A DNA stretch of 64,000 nt from an uncultured delta proteobacterium. Its GTDB lineage: Bacteria; Myxococcota; Myxococcia; Myxococcales; 40CM-4-68-19. The position numbers and the translations under genes are program-made. Shown piece by piece: positions 1 through 10,149 of this stretch. Position 1 is the first letter of the stretch, and every line of letters starts with the position of its first letter. A model generated the notes under the pieces. That model saw only the letters and a list, made by a program, of their open reading frames with translations, had not been told where the DNA came from and made no database searches. The stretch lies in NCBI GenBank assembly GCA_903911145.1, contig CAIWCD010000048.1:83984-147983 (forward strand), in the 5' to 3' direction.

Positions 1-357
1 CAGGAGAAGTCCCGACAACTCGCGTGCGGGAGGCGGCACCGACTGCACGTCGTAGAGCATCAGGCGATCCGCGGCGGCGTCGGTGAGGTCGAGCACGTCA
101 TCGATGCGCGAGAGCAGGCGATGGATCTCGGCGCGATCGAACGGCGTGATGAACTGCTTGTGCAGACGCGCGAAGGAAGACTGCGCGATCTTGTCGCCCG
201 CGTGCTCGACGGCCTTGATCGCGGCGACCTTCGTCGGCACGTCGGTGAAGTCGCCGAGCAGCGTGTGGAAAAGGCGCGCGCCGTCAACAGTGGCGAGGGC
301 CTGCTCATCGAAGGCGTCGAAGAAGGCATCGGACCGGGGCATCAGTTTTTCGAGCAT
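1..357 (-). CDS. DUF47/PhoU-like protein (partial, 3' end outside window)
   Basis: Only the first 119 codons are inside the window. They read MLEKLMPRSDAFFDAFDEQA and continue in a helical sequence with LLGDFTDVP, AVEHAGDKI and FITPFDRAEIHRLLSRIDDVLDLTD. This is the pattern of DUF47 (PhoU-related, YkaA-type) proteins, which usually sit beside a Pit-type inorganic phosphate transporter and are thought to modulate it. The transporter would lie beyond position 1. The ATG at 357 fits the family start; the next upstream ATG at 376 runs straight into a stop. No clear Shine-Dalgarno is visible. Family assignment is firm; the role in phosphate uptake is inferred from relatives. Confidence 0.85.
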   Translation of the reverse strand, partial: MLEKLMPRSDAFFDAFDEQALATVDGARLFHTLLGDFTDVPTKVAAIKAVEHAGDKIAQSSFARLHKQFITPFDRAEIHRLLSRIDDVLDLTDAAADRLMLYDVQSVPPPARELSGLLL

Positions 358-612
358 GCGGGGGAGATTATGGCATCGGCGGGGGCGCTGGGGCGCGATC
401 AGCGTGATGGGCGGCGCGCTGGATCGAAGCTCGATCCGTGCTCGCTCCGCGTTCCCCGCGAGGGGGAACACTGCGCTGTGCGCGGCCTCGAGCTTCGACT
501 CCCGCCGCGCCTGTGCATCGCTGATCGCGCAGCCGCACCCGTCGCTTCCGAATCGAGACAAGAGTAAAAAGGCGCGGTGTGGTGTCGGACCCTTCGGCTA
601 AGAGAATCGACC

Positions 613-1797
613 ATGAGCGAGCCGCAGGAGAACACAGAGAGGGAGCAGCTGCAGCTGGGGTTGCCGACGCGCGCAAACACAGGCGGGGCGCGGTCGCCCG
701 CGATCGCGCCGCCGCTGCCGCCGGTTCCGCAGAGCGCCGAGGCGATTCGCGCGGTGGTGCAGGGGCACGCGGGGCGCGTCGTGGTGCAGGACGCGTTCGC
801 GCTGCTTGCGCAGCTGCCCGACGAGTCGGTCGACCTCTTCATCACGGATCCGCCCTACCAGTCGCTCGAGCTGCATCGCTCGCGCGGAACGACGACGCGA
901 CTCACCACCGACTGGTTCTCGACCATCCCCGACGAGAAGCTGCCCGAGCTGCTCGCGCAGGTCGCGCGGACGCTCAAGCCAGACCGGCACTTCTATCTCT
1001 TCTGCGACGAGGTCACCGCCGACGTCATCAAGCGGCAGCAGAACATCGGCGGCGAGCGGATGAGCAATGGCGGGCGTCGCTGCGCCTCGGGTCTCGTCTA
1101 CTGGAAGGAGATCATCTGGGCGAAGACCACGCTCGATGGCGCGAAGATCCGCGGCGGCACCGGCTACCACTATCGGGCCTCGTGCGAGCGCATCCTCTTC
1201 TTCGAGAAGGGCAAGCGCGCGCTCTCGGATCTCGGCATCCCCGACGTGCTGATGGCACCGCGGCCGCAATCGCCCGGGCCCGCAGTGAAGCCATCGGCGA
1301 TCGTGCGCACGCTGATCTCGCAGAGCAGCAACGAGGGAGAGCTGGTGATCGATCCGTTCTGCGGCAGTGGCGTCGTCGGCGTCGAGGCGCGCGGCCTGGG
1401 TCGGCGATTTCTCCTCGGAGATCTCGATCTCGCCTATCTCGACCCGAGCCTCGCCGATGCGGCGCCGCCCGGACTCCCGCGAGCGAAGGCGCTTCTTCCC
1501 GACGAGGGAACCGAGGCGGTCTCGCCACCCGCGCTCGAGGAGCTCGTCGAGAAGGCGTCCGAGGATCTCGCGCTGCACGCAGTCGCCGAGGCGGTCGGTT
1601 GGCTCGACGGAGCAGAGGCGACGGCCGCTCTCGAGAAGCTCATCTCGATTCGCGCGACCGAGCGCGAGGCCGCGATGCGTCGTGCCCTGCGCAGTCTGCC
1701 GCCGAGCGCAACGATGCACGCCGCCACCAACGGAGGCGAGGCCGCGCTCGCGCTGCTTCAACAGTGGCGCGCCTGGGCACTCGCAGGGAGACGATAA
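613..1797 (+). CDS. Type II site-specific DNA methyltransferase, beta class
   Basis: This 394-residue protein carries DPPY (motif IV, residues 79-82) before the AdoMet-binding motif PFCGSG (about 248-253). That order is typical of beta-class N4-cytosine or N6-adenine methyltransferases. The ATG at 613 is preferred over an in-frame start at 577, because the extra 12 residues do not look like family sequence. About 115 residues follow the catalytic core, helical and Ala/Glu-rich, with no recognised motif; most enzymes of this size end near residue 280. The stop codon touches the start of the nuclease gene at 1798, so the two form a translationally coupled restriction-modification pair. The recognition sequence cannot be read from the protein. 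Confidence 0.9.
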   Translation: MSEPQENTEREQLQLGLPTRANTGGARSPAIAPPLPPVPQSAEAIRAVVQGHAGRVVVQDAFALLAQLPDESVDLFITDPPYQSLELHRSRGTTTRLTTDWFSTIPDEKLPELLAQVARTLKPDRHFYLFCDEVTADVIKRQQNIGGERMSNGGRRCASGLVYWKEIIWAKTTLDGAKIRGGTGYHYRASCERILFFEKGKRALSDLGIPDVLMAPRPQSPGPAVKPSAIVRTLISQSSNEGELVIDPFCGSGVVGVEARGLGRRFLLGDLDLAYLDPSLADAAPPGLPRAKALLPDEGTEAVSPPALEELVEKASEDLALHAVAEAVGWLDGAEATAALEKLISIRATEREAAMRRALRSLPPSATMHAATNGGEAALALLQQWRAWALAGRR

Positions 1798-2349
1798 TTG
1801 AGCCAGATGGGATTGAGCGGAGTTCCGCACGCGACACGCAGCGCCGCCGAGGCGCTCGAGGTGCTGCGCGCGGCCGACATCGGCGGTCTGGGCGACTGGG
1901 TCGTCGGTGCGCAGGAGAAGGATCGGCTGCTGCTCTCGTCGGCCGAGTGCATGCAGCTCGCGTCGTCGCTTGGCGAGTTCGAGCTCGCCCCTGCTGAGTT
2001 CGAGCGGCTGATCGCGCTGACCGGCCTCTCGCTCGGCCTCGACTTCCGCCGCAAGCTGACGGTGGGCAAGACGATCTACGGGCGAGATCGCGAAGTGGAT
2101 GTTCTCTTCCGCCATGCCCAGAGCGGGAATCGTCTCGCGGTCGAGGCGAAGTACCAGCGCGTGAAGGGCACCGCAGACGAGAAGCTGCCCTACGCCGTAC
2201 TGAACCAGGAGACGCTGCCGCTGCCGTCGGTGATCGTCTACGGCGGCGGCGGATTCCACCAGGGCGCGCTGCACTGGCTCTGCGCGAGCGCCCGCGCGAC
2301 CGACGTCGCCGGGCTCACCGACTGGCTCGCCGTCTTCTTCGCGCTCTGA
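1798..2349 (+). CDS. PD-(D/E)XK type II restriction endonuclease
   Basis: This 183-residue protein has REVDVLF (Asp101) followed by VEAKYQ (Glu116-Ala-Lys118), the acidic and E-x-K pieces of a PD-(D/E)XK nuclease active site. The downstream segment KGTADEKLPYA and the strand VIVYGGGGF resemble small type II restriction enzymes encoded next to their methylase. TTG at 1798 abuts the methylase TAA; an in-frame ATG at 1807 is an equally possible start. The tight coupling suggests that nuclease translation depends on methylase translation, a usual way to protect the host. No controller (C) protein gene is visible. That it is a nuclease is well supported by the motif; cleavage specificity is unknown. 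Confidence 0.78.
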   Translation: MSQMGLSGVPHATRSAAEALEVLRAADIGGLGDWVVGAQEKDRLLLSSAECMQLASSLGEFELAPAEFERLIALTGLSLGLDFRRKLTVGKTIYGRDREVDVLFRHAQSGNRLAVEAKYQRVKGTADEKLPYAVLNQETLPLPSVIVYGGGGFHQGALHWLCASARATDVAGLTDWLAVFFAL

Positions 2350-2364
2350 ACGTTCGCGCGACCG

Positions 2365-3708
2365 CTACTTCGCGCGTCGGCCCGCGACCAGCTTGACGAA
2401 GCTCTTGCCGCGCAACTCGTCCAGCGTCAGTCCAGTGGCGAGCGCATCAGCCTCGGTGAGCGCGCCGCAGTTCACACCGCGCAGGAAGAAGTTGAGCAAC
2501 CCCTGCCCCGTCGCCGCGTCGTCGAAGGCATCGCCCGAAAGCGTCGCCTGTGCGGCCTTCTCGACGAAGTTCTGCAGACGACGCGACGCCGCGTCCTGCC
2601 CCTCGAGGAAGAACGAAGCGACGGCCGCATAGCGCGTGACGAGTTGGGCCGGATGCAGATCCCAGCCTTGATAGAAGCCATCGCGCAGCGAACGGCGCAC
2701 GTCCTCGAAGTGCAGTCTGCTCGCGGCGTGAACGACCGCGCGATTCTCTGCGAACTGCACGGGAGTGAGCGGGACGCCAGTTGCCGCCTTGTGCTTCGCG
2801 ATCGGCAACCTCGTCGTTGCGCCATCCGAGAGCGCGACTCCAGTGCCGGCGAGCGCGACCTGCATGACGCTCTTCGCGAAGTCGCACGCAGGATGCGCCA
2901 TCGACTGCACCGCCGCAGTGATGTCGAGAGACGCCGTGTAGTCGTAGGTCCCGAAGTGCGCAGCGACGCAGCGACCATCGGCCGCCGAGACCAGCGCGCG
3001 CAGCGGCACCGAGCCATCCGGCGCAATCACCGCCTGCGGCGTCTCGATCATGATCTCGAGCTTCAGCGCGCCGCGCGAGAGGCCATTCGCCTCTTCGAGC
3101 ATCGCGAGCAGAGCCGCGAGCGTGCGCACCTGCTCTGCGAGGTTCACCTTGGGCAGCGTGACGACGAAGTTCGCCGGGAGCCTCCCGCCGCTCGCGGACA
3201 AGAGCGTCGTCACGAAGAGGTCGAGCGTGCGCACCGCGCGCGGCAAGAGCTCATCCGAGAAGCTCTTGATGCGGATGCCGATGAACGGCGGGAGCGTCTG
3301 CTCTGCCATCCCCCGCGCCATCTCGAGCGCAGCCTCGCGGGCGTGCGCGTCCTCTTCGGCATCAGGGCGGTTGCCGTAGCCATCCTCGAAGTCGCAGCGC
3401 AGATCCTCGACCGGCTCGCGCATCAGCTTCTCGACGATGCGCTCATGCACGCGCGAGGCGTTCTCGTGCAGGCCCAGCGCGGCCGAGAGCGTCTCCGGGT
3501 CGGGCAGATATTCGCGCAGGAACTTGATCGCGATGCCGCCGAGCTTTCCCGCGAGATCGGCCTTGAAGAGGTGCGCCCCTCCGTACACCGTGTGCACCGG
3601 CTGGCGCGCCGCCACGTCTCCCGCGTGCTGCTGGGCGAAGCGGCGATTGGCTTCGCGCACCTTCACGAGCAGCGCCTGCGTGGCTTCCGGCTTGAGCGAC
3701 GTCGACAT
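2365..3708 (-). CDS. DUF6986 family aldolase/citrate-lyase-like protein
   Basis: This 447-residue protein has a TIM-barrel layout of the HpcH/HpaI-CitE kind. Visible pieces are DLRCDFEDGYG (acidic metal-site segment), PFIGIRIKSF, FVVTLPKVN, LEIMIETPQAV and AHFGTYDYTASLDI. These match the DUF6986 proteins, often annotated as phosphoenolpyruvate-kinase or aldolase-like and commonly found near purine or allantoin degradation genes. The start is ATG at 3708 (MSTSLKPEA), because the 26 upstream in-frame residues are unlike the family. It follows the amidohydrolase gene by 10 bases, so the two are probably one operon. The reaction is not known; a role in purine catabolism is inferred only from the neighbour and from relatives. 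Confidence 0.75.
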   Translation of the reverse strand: MSTSLKPEATQALLVKVREANRRFAQQHAGDVAARQPVHTVYGGAHLFKADLAGKLGGIAIKFLREYLPDPETLSAALGLHENASRVHERIVEKLMREPVEDLRCDFEDGYGNRPDAEEDAHAREAALEMARGMAEQTLPPFIGIRIKSFSDELLPRAVRTLDLFVTTLLSASGGRLPANFVVTLPKVNLAEQVRTLAALLAMLEEANGLSRGALKLEIMIETPQAVIAPDGSVPLRALVSAADGRCVAAHFGTYDYTASLDITAAVQSMAHPACDFAKSVMQVALAGTGVALSDGATTRLPIAKHKAATGVPLTPVQFAENRAVVHAASRLHFEDVRRSLRDGFYQGWDLHPAQLVTRYAAVASFFLEGQDAASRRLQNFVEKAAQATLSGDAFDDAATGQGLLNFFLRGVNCGALTEADALATGLTLDELRGKSFVKLVAGRRAK

Positions 3709-3718
3709 CGTGAATCCC

Positions 3719-5065
3719 TCAGCGCGGCAGGCGCCGCTGCAGGCGGGCGAGTTCCTGAGGCGCAGTGCGCGCGAGCGCGCTGGCATTGAGCGAAATGAGT
3801 TTGCGGTCGCGCACGAGATGGCGGCCGTCGACGATCACGTCGGTCACGTCAGAGGCGCGCGCGCAGTAGACGAGCGTCGCGTGCAGATCCGGCGCAGGCG
3901 GCGCGAGATGCGGGCCCGTGAGATCGATCAGCGTCAGATCGGCCTTCTTGCCCAGCTCGATCGAACCGATCTCGCTCTCCTGCCCAAGCGCGCGCGCGCC
4001 GTTGATGGTGGCCATCGCCAGCGCTTCGCTCGCCGGCATCGACCGCGGGCCGAAGCGAGGCAAGGGCAGTGTCGCGGCGAGGCGTAGCTCGCGCAGCGCA
4101 TCGAGAGTGTTGTTACACGGCGCGCCATCAGCGCCGAGCGCGACGTTGATGCCCCGCTCGAGCAGACGCGGCACGGGCGCGAATCCAGAGGCGAGCTTGA
4201 GATTCGCGCCCGGGCAGTGCACCGCGCTCGCGCCGCTCTTCGCCATCAAGCGCTCCTCGCGCGCAGTCAGATGCACGCAGTGCGCGAGCGCCAGTCGCGG
4301 CGAGCCGAGGCCGATGCGATGGAACCAGGCGACGTTGTCGTCGCCGACGATGCGACGAACTTCGCGCACCTCATTCTTGTTCTCGCTCGCGTGCGTGTGG
4401 ACGAGCCAGCCGCGCTTCGCAGAGAGATCGCGAACGGCCATCCAGAGTGGCTCGCTGCACGAGAGGACAAAGCGAGGGCAGAGCGCGTAGCGGATGCGAT
4501 CGGAATCCTTTGAGTGCCAACGATCTCCGATCGCCTCGGTCTCGCGCAGCGCGGCCGCCGTCTCCTCGCGAAGACCTGCGTAGCCTGTGTCCATCAAGCA
4601 TTTGCCGCCTGCGTAGCGGATGCCGCTCTCCTCGGCCGCGCGGAGAACCTCTTCGGTGTGCCGCACCGTCGCCATGTCGAGCACCGCGGTCGTTCCCGAG
4701 AGCAGGAGTTCCGCGATCCCGAGCCGCGCCGAGAAGCGGAGGCTGCGCGCATCGTGCGCCGCCTCGAACGGCCAGATGCGCTCGGACAACCAGTCGAGCA
4801 ACTCGAGCCCGTCGGCCTGGTTGCGAAAGAGAACCTGGCAGAGATGAACGTGCGCCTGGATCAGGCCAGGAATCAGCGCATGCCTCTGCGCGTCGAGCAC
4901 GCGGACACCACGCGGAGCACGCAGCGAACGGCCGCGCGGCCCAATGCGCGCGATGCGACCATCTTCGATCAGCAGATCTGCACGCAGCACATCGCGCGCC
5001 GCATTCATCGTCGCGATCTGTGCACCGCGGATCAGCAGCGGTCCGCGCGCGGGGAGCTCGTTCAT
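3719..5065 (-). CDS. Amidohydrolase (ATZ/TRZ, deoxyadenosine or 8-oxoguanine deaminase type)
   Basis: This 448-residue metal-dependent hydrolase has the metal motif AHVHLCQ, the substrate-loop signature LFRNQADGLELLDWLSERIWPFE, HTHASENKNE, the later His in LALAHCVHL, and the catalytic Asp in ALGADGAPCNNTLD. The combination is that of 5'-deoxyadenosine deaminases and 8-oxoguanine deaminases within the ATZ/TRZ group. The C-terminal beta sandwich (GKKADLTLIDL, VTDVIVDGRHLV) is complete. ATG at 5065 gives MNELPARGPLLIRGAQI, the normal start of the family. It lies upstream of the DUF6986 gene in the same operon, which points to purine nucleoside or base degradation. The exact substrate cannot be separated by eye. 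Confidence 0.85.
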   Translation of the reverse strand: MNELPARGPLLIRGAQIATMNAARDVLRADLLIEDGRIARIGPRGRSLRAPRGVRVLDAQRHALIPGLIQAHVHLCQVLFRNQADGLELLDWLSERIWPFEAAHDARSLRFSARLGIAELLLSGTTAVLDMATVRHTEEVLRAAEESGIRYAGGKCLMDTGYAGLREETAAALRETEAIGDRWHSKDSDRIRYALCPRFVLSCSEPLWMAVRDLSAKRGWLVHTHASENKNEVREVRRIVGDDNVAWFHRIGLGSPRLALAHCVHLTAREERLMAKSGASAVHCPGANLKLASGFAPVPRLLERGINVALGADGAPCNNTLDALRELRLAATLPLPRFGPRSMPASEALAMATINGARALGQESEIGSIELGKKADLTLIDLTGPHLAPPAPDLHATLVYCARASDVTDVIVDGRHLVRDRKLISLNASALARTAPQELARLQRRLPR

Positions 5066-5141
5066 GCGCGGGAGATTCCACGCCTGCTCGCGGCGACGCA
5101 AGTTTCACGCGCAGAGCGGGCGCGACGCGCACGACGACGAA

Positions 5142-6116
5142 TCACGTCGCCGATTGAAATCGCAGCGCGAGATAGGCCGCGTAGCTGACGAGCAGCGCGG
5201 CCCCCTCGGCGCGCGACACCGTGCGCTCGCTGCGCAGAATGGGAATGCAGAACAGCGTGCTCACGAGCATGACGGGAATGTCGAAGATGAGCGCTCCGTG
5301 CGGCACGGGAATTCCTGCGCGAGAGCCCACCGCGGCTGCGCCAAGCACGCCGAGCAGGTTGAAGAGGTTGCTGCCGATGACGTTGCCGACCGCGAGCTCT
5401 CCCTGTCCGCGCAACGCCGCCGCGATCGAGGTCGCGAGTTCGGGGAGCGCCGTGCCGATCGAGAGGATGGTCAGGCCGATCACGGTGTCGCTCAGGCCAA
5501 AGGCACGCGCGACCGAGGTGGCACCGGAGACGGACAACGAGGCGCCGCCGAGCACACCGAGCAGGCCGATCGCGGCTGCGCCAAGCGCCAGCAGGATCGC
5601 ACGCGGAGCCGCACTGGGCGCGGGCTTGCGACGAATTTGCTCGGTGCGCCGCGCGATCACGCGACCGCTCTGCGCGCCGACGAGTTCGAACGCGCACCAG
5701 CCGATGAGTCCGAGCAGCAGGCACGCTCCCTGGATGCGGCTGACCGAGCCGTCGATCGCGCAGAAGAGCGTCGCGACGCTCACACCGCAGAGCAGCGGCA
5801 GGTCGAAACGAATGAGTGCTTCGGGAACCCAGAGAGGCGCACTGAGGGCCGACGCACCGAGGATGAGCAGCACGTTGCAGATGTTCGAGCCGACGACGTT
5901 GCCGAGCGCGATCCCTGGCTCTCCGCGCGCGGCCGCGTCGAGGCAGACCGCGAGCTCCGGCACGCTCGTTCCGAACGCGACGAGCGTCAGCCCAACCAAC
6001 GCCGGAGGAACCCGCGCCAGCGCCGCGAGCGACACGGCTCCGCGCACGAGAAGCTCCGCGCCAAGCGCTAGCAGCGCGAATCCACCGAGGAGAGAAAGCA
6101 GCGAGAGCGCAGTCAT
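5142..6116 (-). CDS. Calcium/sodium antiporter (CaCA superfamily)
   Basis: This 324-residue membrane protein consists of two homologous halves, each with an alpha-repeat: VAFGTSVPELAV followed by LGNVVGSNICNVLLILG in the first half, and LSIGTALPELATS followed by VGNVIGSNLFNLLGVLG in the second. The G-T-S/A-x-P-E and G-N-x-x-G-S-N motifs form the cation-binding site of YrbG/NCX-type exchangers. About ten membrane segments are visible. A cytoplasmic loop rich in Arg and Pro separates the halves. The start is ATG at 6116 (MTALSLLSLLGG), which gives a normal first transmembrane helix; a longer form from 6179 would add 21 polar residues. Whether it moves calcium or another cation is not decided by the sequence. 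Confidence 0.92.
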   Translation of the reverse strand: MTALSLLSLLGGFALLALGAELLVRGAVSLAALARVPPALVGLTLVAFGTSVPELAVCLDAAARGEPGIALGNVVGSNICNVLLILGASALSAPLWVPEALIRFDLPLLCGVSVATLFCAIDGSVSRIQGACLLLGLIGWCAFELVGAQSGRVIARRTEQIRRKPAPSAAPRAILLALGAAAIGLLGVLGGASLSVSGATSVARAFGLSDTVIGLTILSIGTALPELATSIAAALRGQGELAVGNVIGSNLFNLLGVLGAAAVGSRAGIPVPHGALIFDIPVMLVSTLFCIPILRSERTVSRAEGAALLVSYAAYLALRFQSAT

Positions 6117-6464
6117 GCGGAAGATCGAGAGCCGATTCGAGCGAGCGGAAATTCGCGCCCGCGACTCTGCCGCGTTCACGACGCTCGCGGCGAGAGCAAT
6201 CGACGCCGCTCGCTTCCGACAAGAATCCAGACCGGTTCAATCGAACTCACTCCCTCCTTGTCCCGCGCGCTCGAAGACCGAGGACGCTCTCCGCCATCTC
6301 GCGTGGGCCTCGCAAGATGCAGACACAGGCCGGCCGGAGCCCGGGTGGTCTTGCGCGCGGAGCAGCGCAGCGTCGCCCCATGCGGGCGACCGAGCAGCGA
6401 GCACGCAAGAGCAGCCCCGGTCCGAGCGGCCGCATATCTCGATCTGTGCTAGGCCAACGCGCTC
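6117..6464. other. 348-base gap between divergent genes
   Basis: The antiporter (minus) and the NtrC-type regulator (plus) diverge from this stretch, so it should hold both promoters. No stable RNA, clear hairpin terminator or convincing small coding sequence is seen. Open frames here have the high-Arg, high-Ser look of GC-driven noise. Confidence 0.5.
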
Positions 6465-7913
<1,449 letters not shown>

Positions 7914-7966
7914 ATCTCTACTCTGCAATTGACGCGCATCGCCGGCCGCTTCTACTCTGCCGCGCG

Positions 7967-9445
7967 ATGCCTGCCCCGACTGCGCGTGAGTTGCCCGTGC
8001 CCACCTCTCCCTTGCGCGCAACTCGCTGGGGCTCGCTTGCGGTCCTCCTCACTGCACTTTCTGTCGCGGCGCCCGCTGCACGCGCGGCCCACGAGACCGA
8101 CGTCGCCGACGCGCTCGATCCCGACCATCCGCTCGAGGTCGATCTCGACTTCACGTATACCCACCTGCGCAGCGACACGACGATCACGCGCGAGAATTTC
8201 CAGACCGTGAATCCGGTGGGGCCAAGCACCGCGAAGGGAACGGTCCTCGTCAACGAGCTGCAGCACTCGCAAGTCGACGACAACGCCGCGTTCCGTCTCG
8301 GGCTCGGCCTCTATCACGACCTCGAGCTGCACTTCATCGTGCCCTACTCTGTCGGCGACACGCAGACGTGGGGATTTGCCTCGGGGACAACGACGACCAC
8401 GAGCACGCTGTGGAACAACACGTTCAGCGCCAGCGGCTGCAACGGCGGCGCGTGCGGGTCGGCGCAGTCGATGCTTCCAACGAACTTCGCGACCAAGGGC
8501 GCGTCCGCCAAGCGCGGCGGCTTCGGCGATCCGACCATCGGCATCGCGTGGGGCCCGATCAATGAAGAGCGCGAGGAGCGGCTCAAGCCGGAGCTCTTCC
8601 CGACGGGCCACGGGCTCTCCACGTGGGTGATCGGCCTCGACTACACGCTGCCGCTGCCGGGAGATCTCGACGACCCGAGCAAGCAGTACGCGAACATCAA
8701 CCAGACGGGCACGCCCCCCACGAGCTACACGGGCTCGCTCCTGCGCAAGGCGCACATCTTCTCGCCGTGGACGGCCTGGTCGATCCGCTACCACGTCGTC
8801 AATCCCTACTTCAGCCTGCGCGCCACGATCCCGGTGCCGGTGCAGGGCAGCACGTTCGACAACTGCTCGCTGCTCACCAACCCCAACGCGCCGCAGCTCG
8901 CGGATGTCGCGACGCAGAACTGTGCGAACGGCGCCAACGCCACCGCGCAGACGACGAAGGCCTGGGGCACCCAGACCGCGTACCAGCCGGCCTACACGGG
9001 CGCGTTCAAGCTCGGCAGCGAGTTCGTCATCGCCGAGGACGTCGATGCGCGCCGCAAGATCGCCGTCGATCTCAACGGCGTCGTCACCTGGTTCTCGCAG
9101 GCGCGCGACTACTCGATGGTCAGCGATATGCTCGGCAAGCTCACCTTCGAGACCGAGCACGTGACCACCATCGGCACGCTCGGCATCTACGGCCGGGCCG
9201 CGCGCTGGCTGCACTTCCGCGTCTCCGGCTCGCTCGGCTTCGACACGCCGCACTTCCTGACCAACGAGAACATCGGGCAGGACCTCAACGGCGATGGCCA
9301 GATCAGCATCTCCGCCGGCGGCTCGACCAAGAGCGCCGAGCAGAATCCGCTCTACGATTTCCGGGTCGATCAGGTCGGCCGCCGACTGCGCGCAGAGCTG
9401 TCGCTGATCTGGGGCGTCTCGGGAACCGTCTCGTTGAACTTCTGA
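7967..9445 (+). CDS. Predicted outer-membrane beta-barrel protein
   Basis: This 492-residue protein begins with a signal peptide (hydrophobic core LAVLLTALSVAAPAARA) and then consists of alternating amphipathic strands such as VDLDFTYTHLR, LGLGLYHDLELHFIVPYSV, TWVIGLDYTLPLP and AELSLIWGVSGTVSLNF. It ends in Phe, as many BAM-folded barrels do. The pattern resembles the phenol-degradation MetA-like or transporter class of uncharacterised barrels. A loop contains DLNGDGQIS, a calcium-binding-like Asp-rich turn. The ATG at 7967 precedes the signal peptide directly. The function (porin, structural protein or solute channel) cannot be told from sequence. Confidence 0.75.
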   Translation: MPAPTARELPVPTSPLRATRWGSLAVLLTALSVAAPAARAAHETDVADALDPDHPLEVDLDFTYTHLRSDTTITRENFQTVNPVGPSTAKGTVLVNELQHSQVDDNAAFRLGLGLYHDLELHFIVPYSVGDTQTWGFASGTTTTTSTLWNNTFSASGCNGGACGSAQSMLPTNFATKGASAKRGGFGDPTIGIAWGPINEEREERLKPELFPTGHGLSTWVIGLDYTLPLPGDLDDPSKQYANINQTGTPPTSYTGSLLRKAHIFSPWTAWSIRYHVVNPYFSLRATIPVPVQGSTFDNCSLLTNPNAPQLADVATQNCANGANATAQTTKAWGTQTAYQPAYTGAFKLGSEFVIAEDVDARRKIAVDLNGVVTWFSQARDYSMVSDMLGKLTFETEHVTTIGTLGIYGRAARWLHFRVSGSLGFDTPHFLTNENIGQDLNGDGQISISAGGSTKSAEQNPLYDFRVDQVGRRLRAELSLIWGVSGTVSLNF

Positions 9446-9452
9446 GGCGGGC

Positions 9453-10094
9453 TTGAACTCAACGTCGGGAAGATCGCGCAGGCGAAGACCGCGAGGCCCA
9501 GCGCACGTGGTTCTCATCGTCGCCGCGACCTTGGCCTGCGCGAAAGCAGCGCCTCCAGACCGGGCGCAAACCGAAGAGAGAACGAGCGCACGAGGCGAGC
9601 GTGCGAACGCGCAGAGCCTGGTGATCGATGCGGGCACTGAAGCGCGCAAGCCCGCGCCAGGTGCGGACGCGAGCATTTCCGCGAAGGAGCGAACCGTGGA
9701 CTTTGAGCGCCTCGAATATGTCGCGACATATGGAGGAATGCCGGCCGCGTCGGCAGGACTCGTGCTGCGTGCGAATGGCGAGGCGACGCTGCGCTTCGAC
9801 GGAAACGAGAACGGCGGCACGCCTCTCTTTCCGAAGATTGGTCGCGCGACCAAACAACGGACGATTTCGACCGAGCAGCGCGCAGCAATCGAGACGGCTC
9901 TTGTGATCGCGAAGATCGCGGAGCCGATCAACTTCGCGCCGACACCGGGTCCGATCGCGACGGGCGATGTGAAGCTCGTCGTCAATGGGAAGACGGTCGC
10001 GCTCTACTTCCCGCTCTACGAGCCGACGCCGCGCTTTCTCCCTTTGCGCGATGCACTCGGCGCGGCGATCGCGGCGCTGCTCGGCGCTCCCTGA
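9453..10094 (+). CDS. Hypothetical lipoprotein
   Basis: This 213-residue protein starts at TTG 9453. It has an Arg-rich n-region, the hydrophobic run AHVVLIVAATLAC and a Cys at a lipobox-like site (L-A-C), so it is probably a lipoprotein. After a disordered linker (about residues 35-75) comes a compact domain containing LEYVATYGGMPAASAGLVLRA, ISTEQRAAIETAL and DVKLVVNGKTVALYFP. This looks like a small alpha/beta domain of unknown family. It follows the barrel gene by 7 bases and is likely in the same transcript. The TTG start is the weak point; GTG codons inside the hydrophobic run would destroy the signal. Confidence 0.6.
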   Translation: MNSTSGRSRRRRPRGPAHVVLIVAATLACAKAAPPDRAQTEERTSARGERANAQSLVIDAGTEARKPAPGADASISAKERTVDFERLEYVATYGGMPAASAGLVLRANGEATLRFDGNENGGTPLFPKIGRATKQRTISTEQRAAIETALVIAKIAEPINFAPTPGPIATGDVKLVVNGKTVALYFPLYEPTPRFLPLRDALGAAIAALLGAP

Positions 10095-10149
10095 TCAGCG
10101 GCAGGGTCATCGAGCCGGTCGCGCAAACACGCAGCGAGTCTCGTCGCAA

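Noticed and set aside
1-612. Plus-strand frames at 83-601 and 121-567 as coding sequence
   Set aside because: The minus strand carries the recognisable DUF47 start, and the plus-strand translations show no family features.
598-2274. Long minus-strand frame across the restriction-modification genes
   Set aside because: It covers genes with clear catalytic motifs on the other strand and has no motif of its own.
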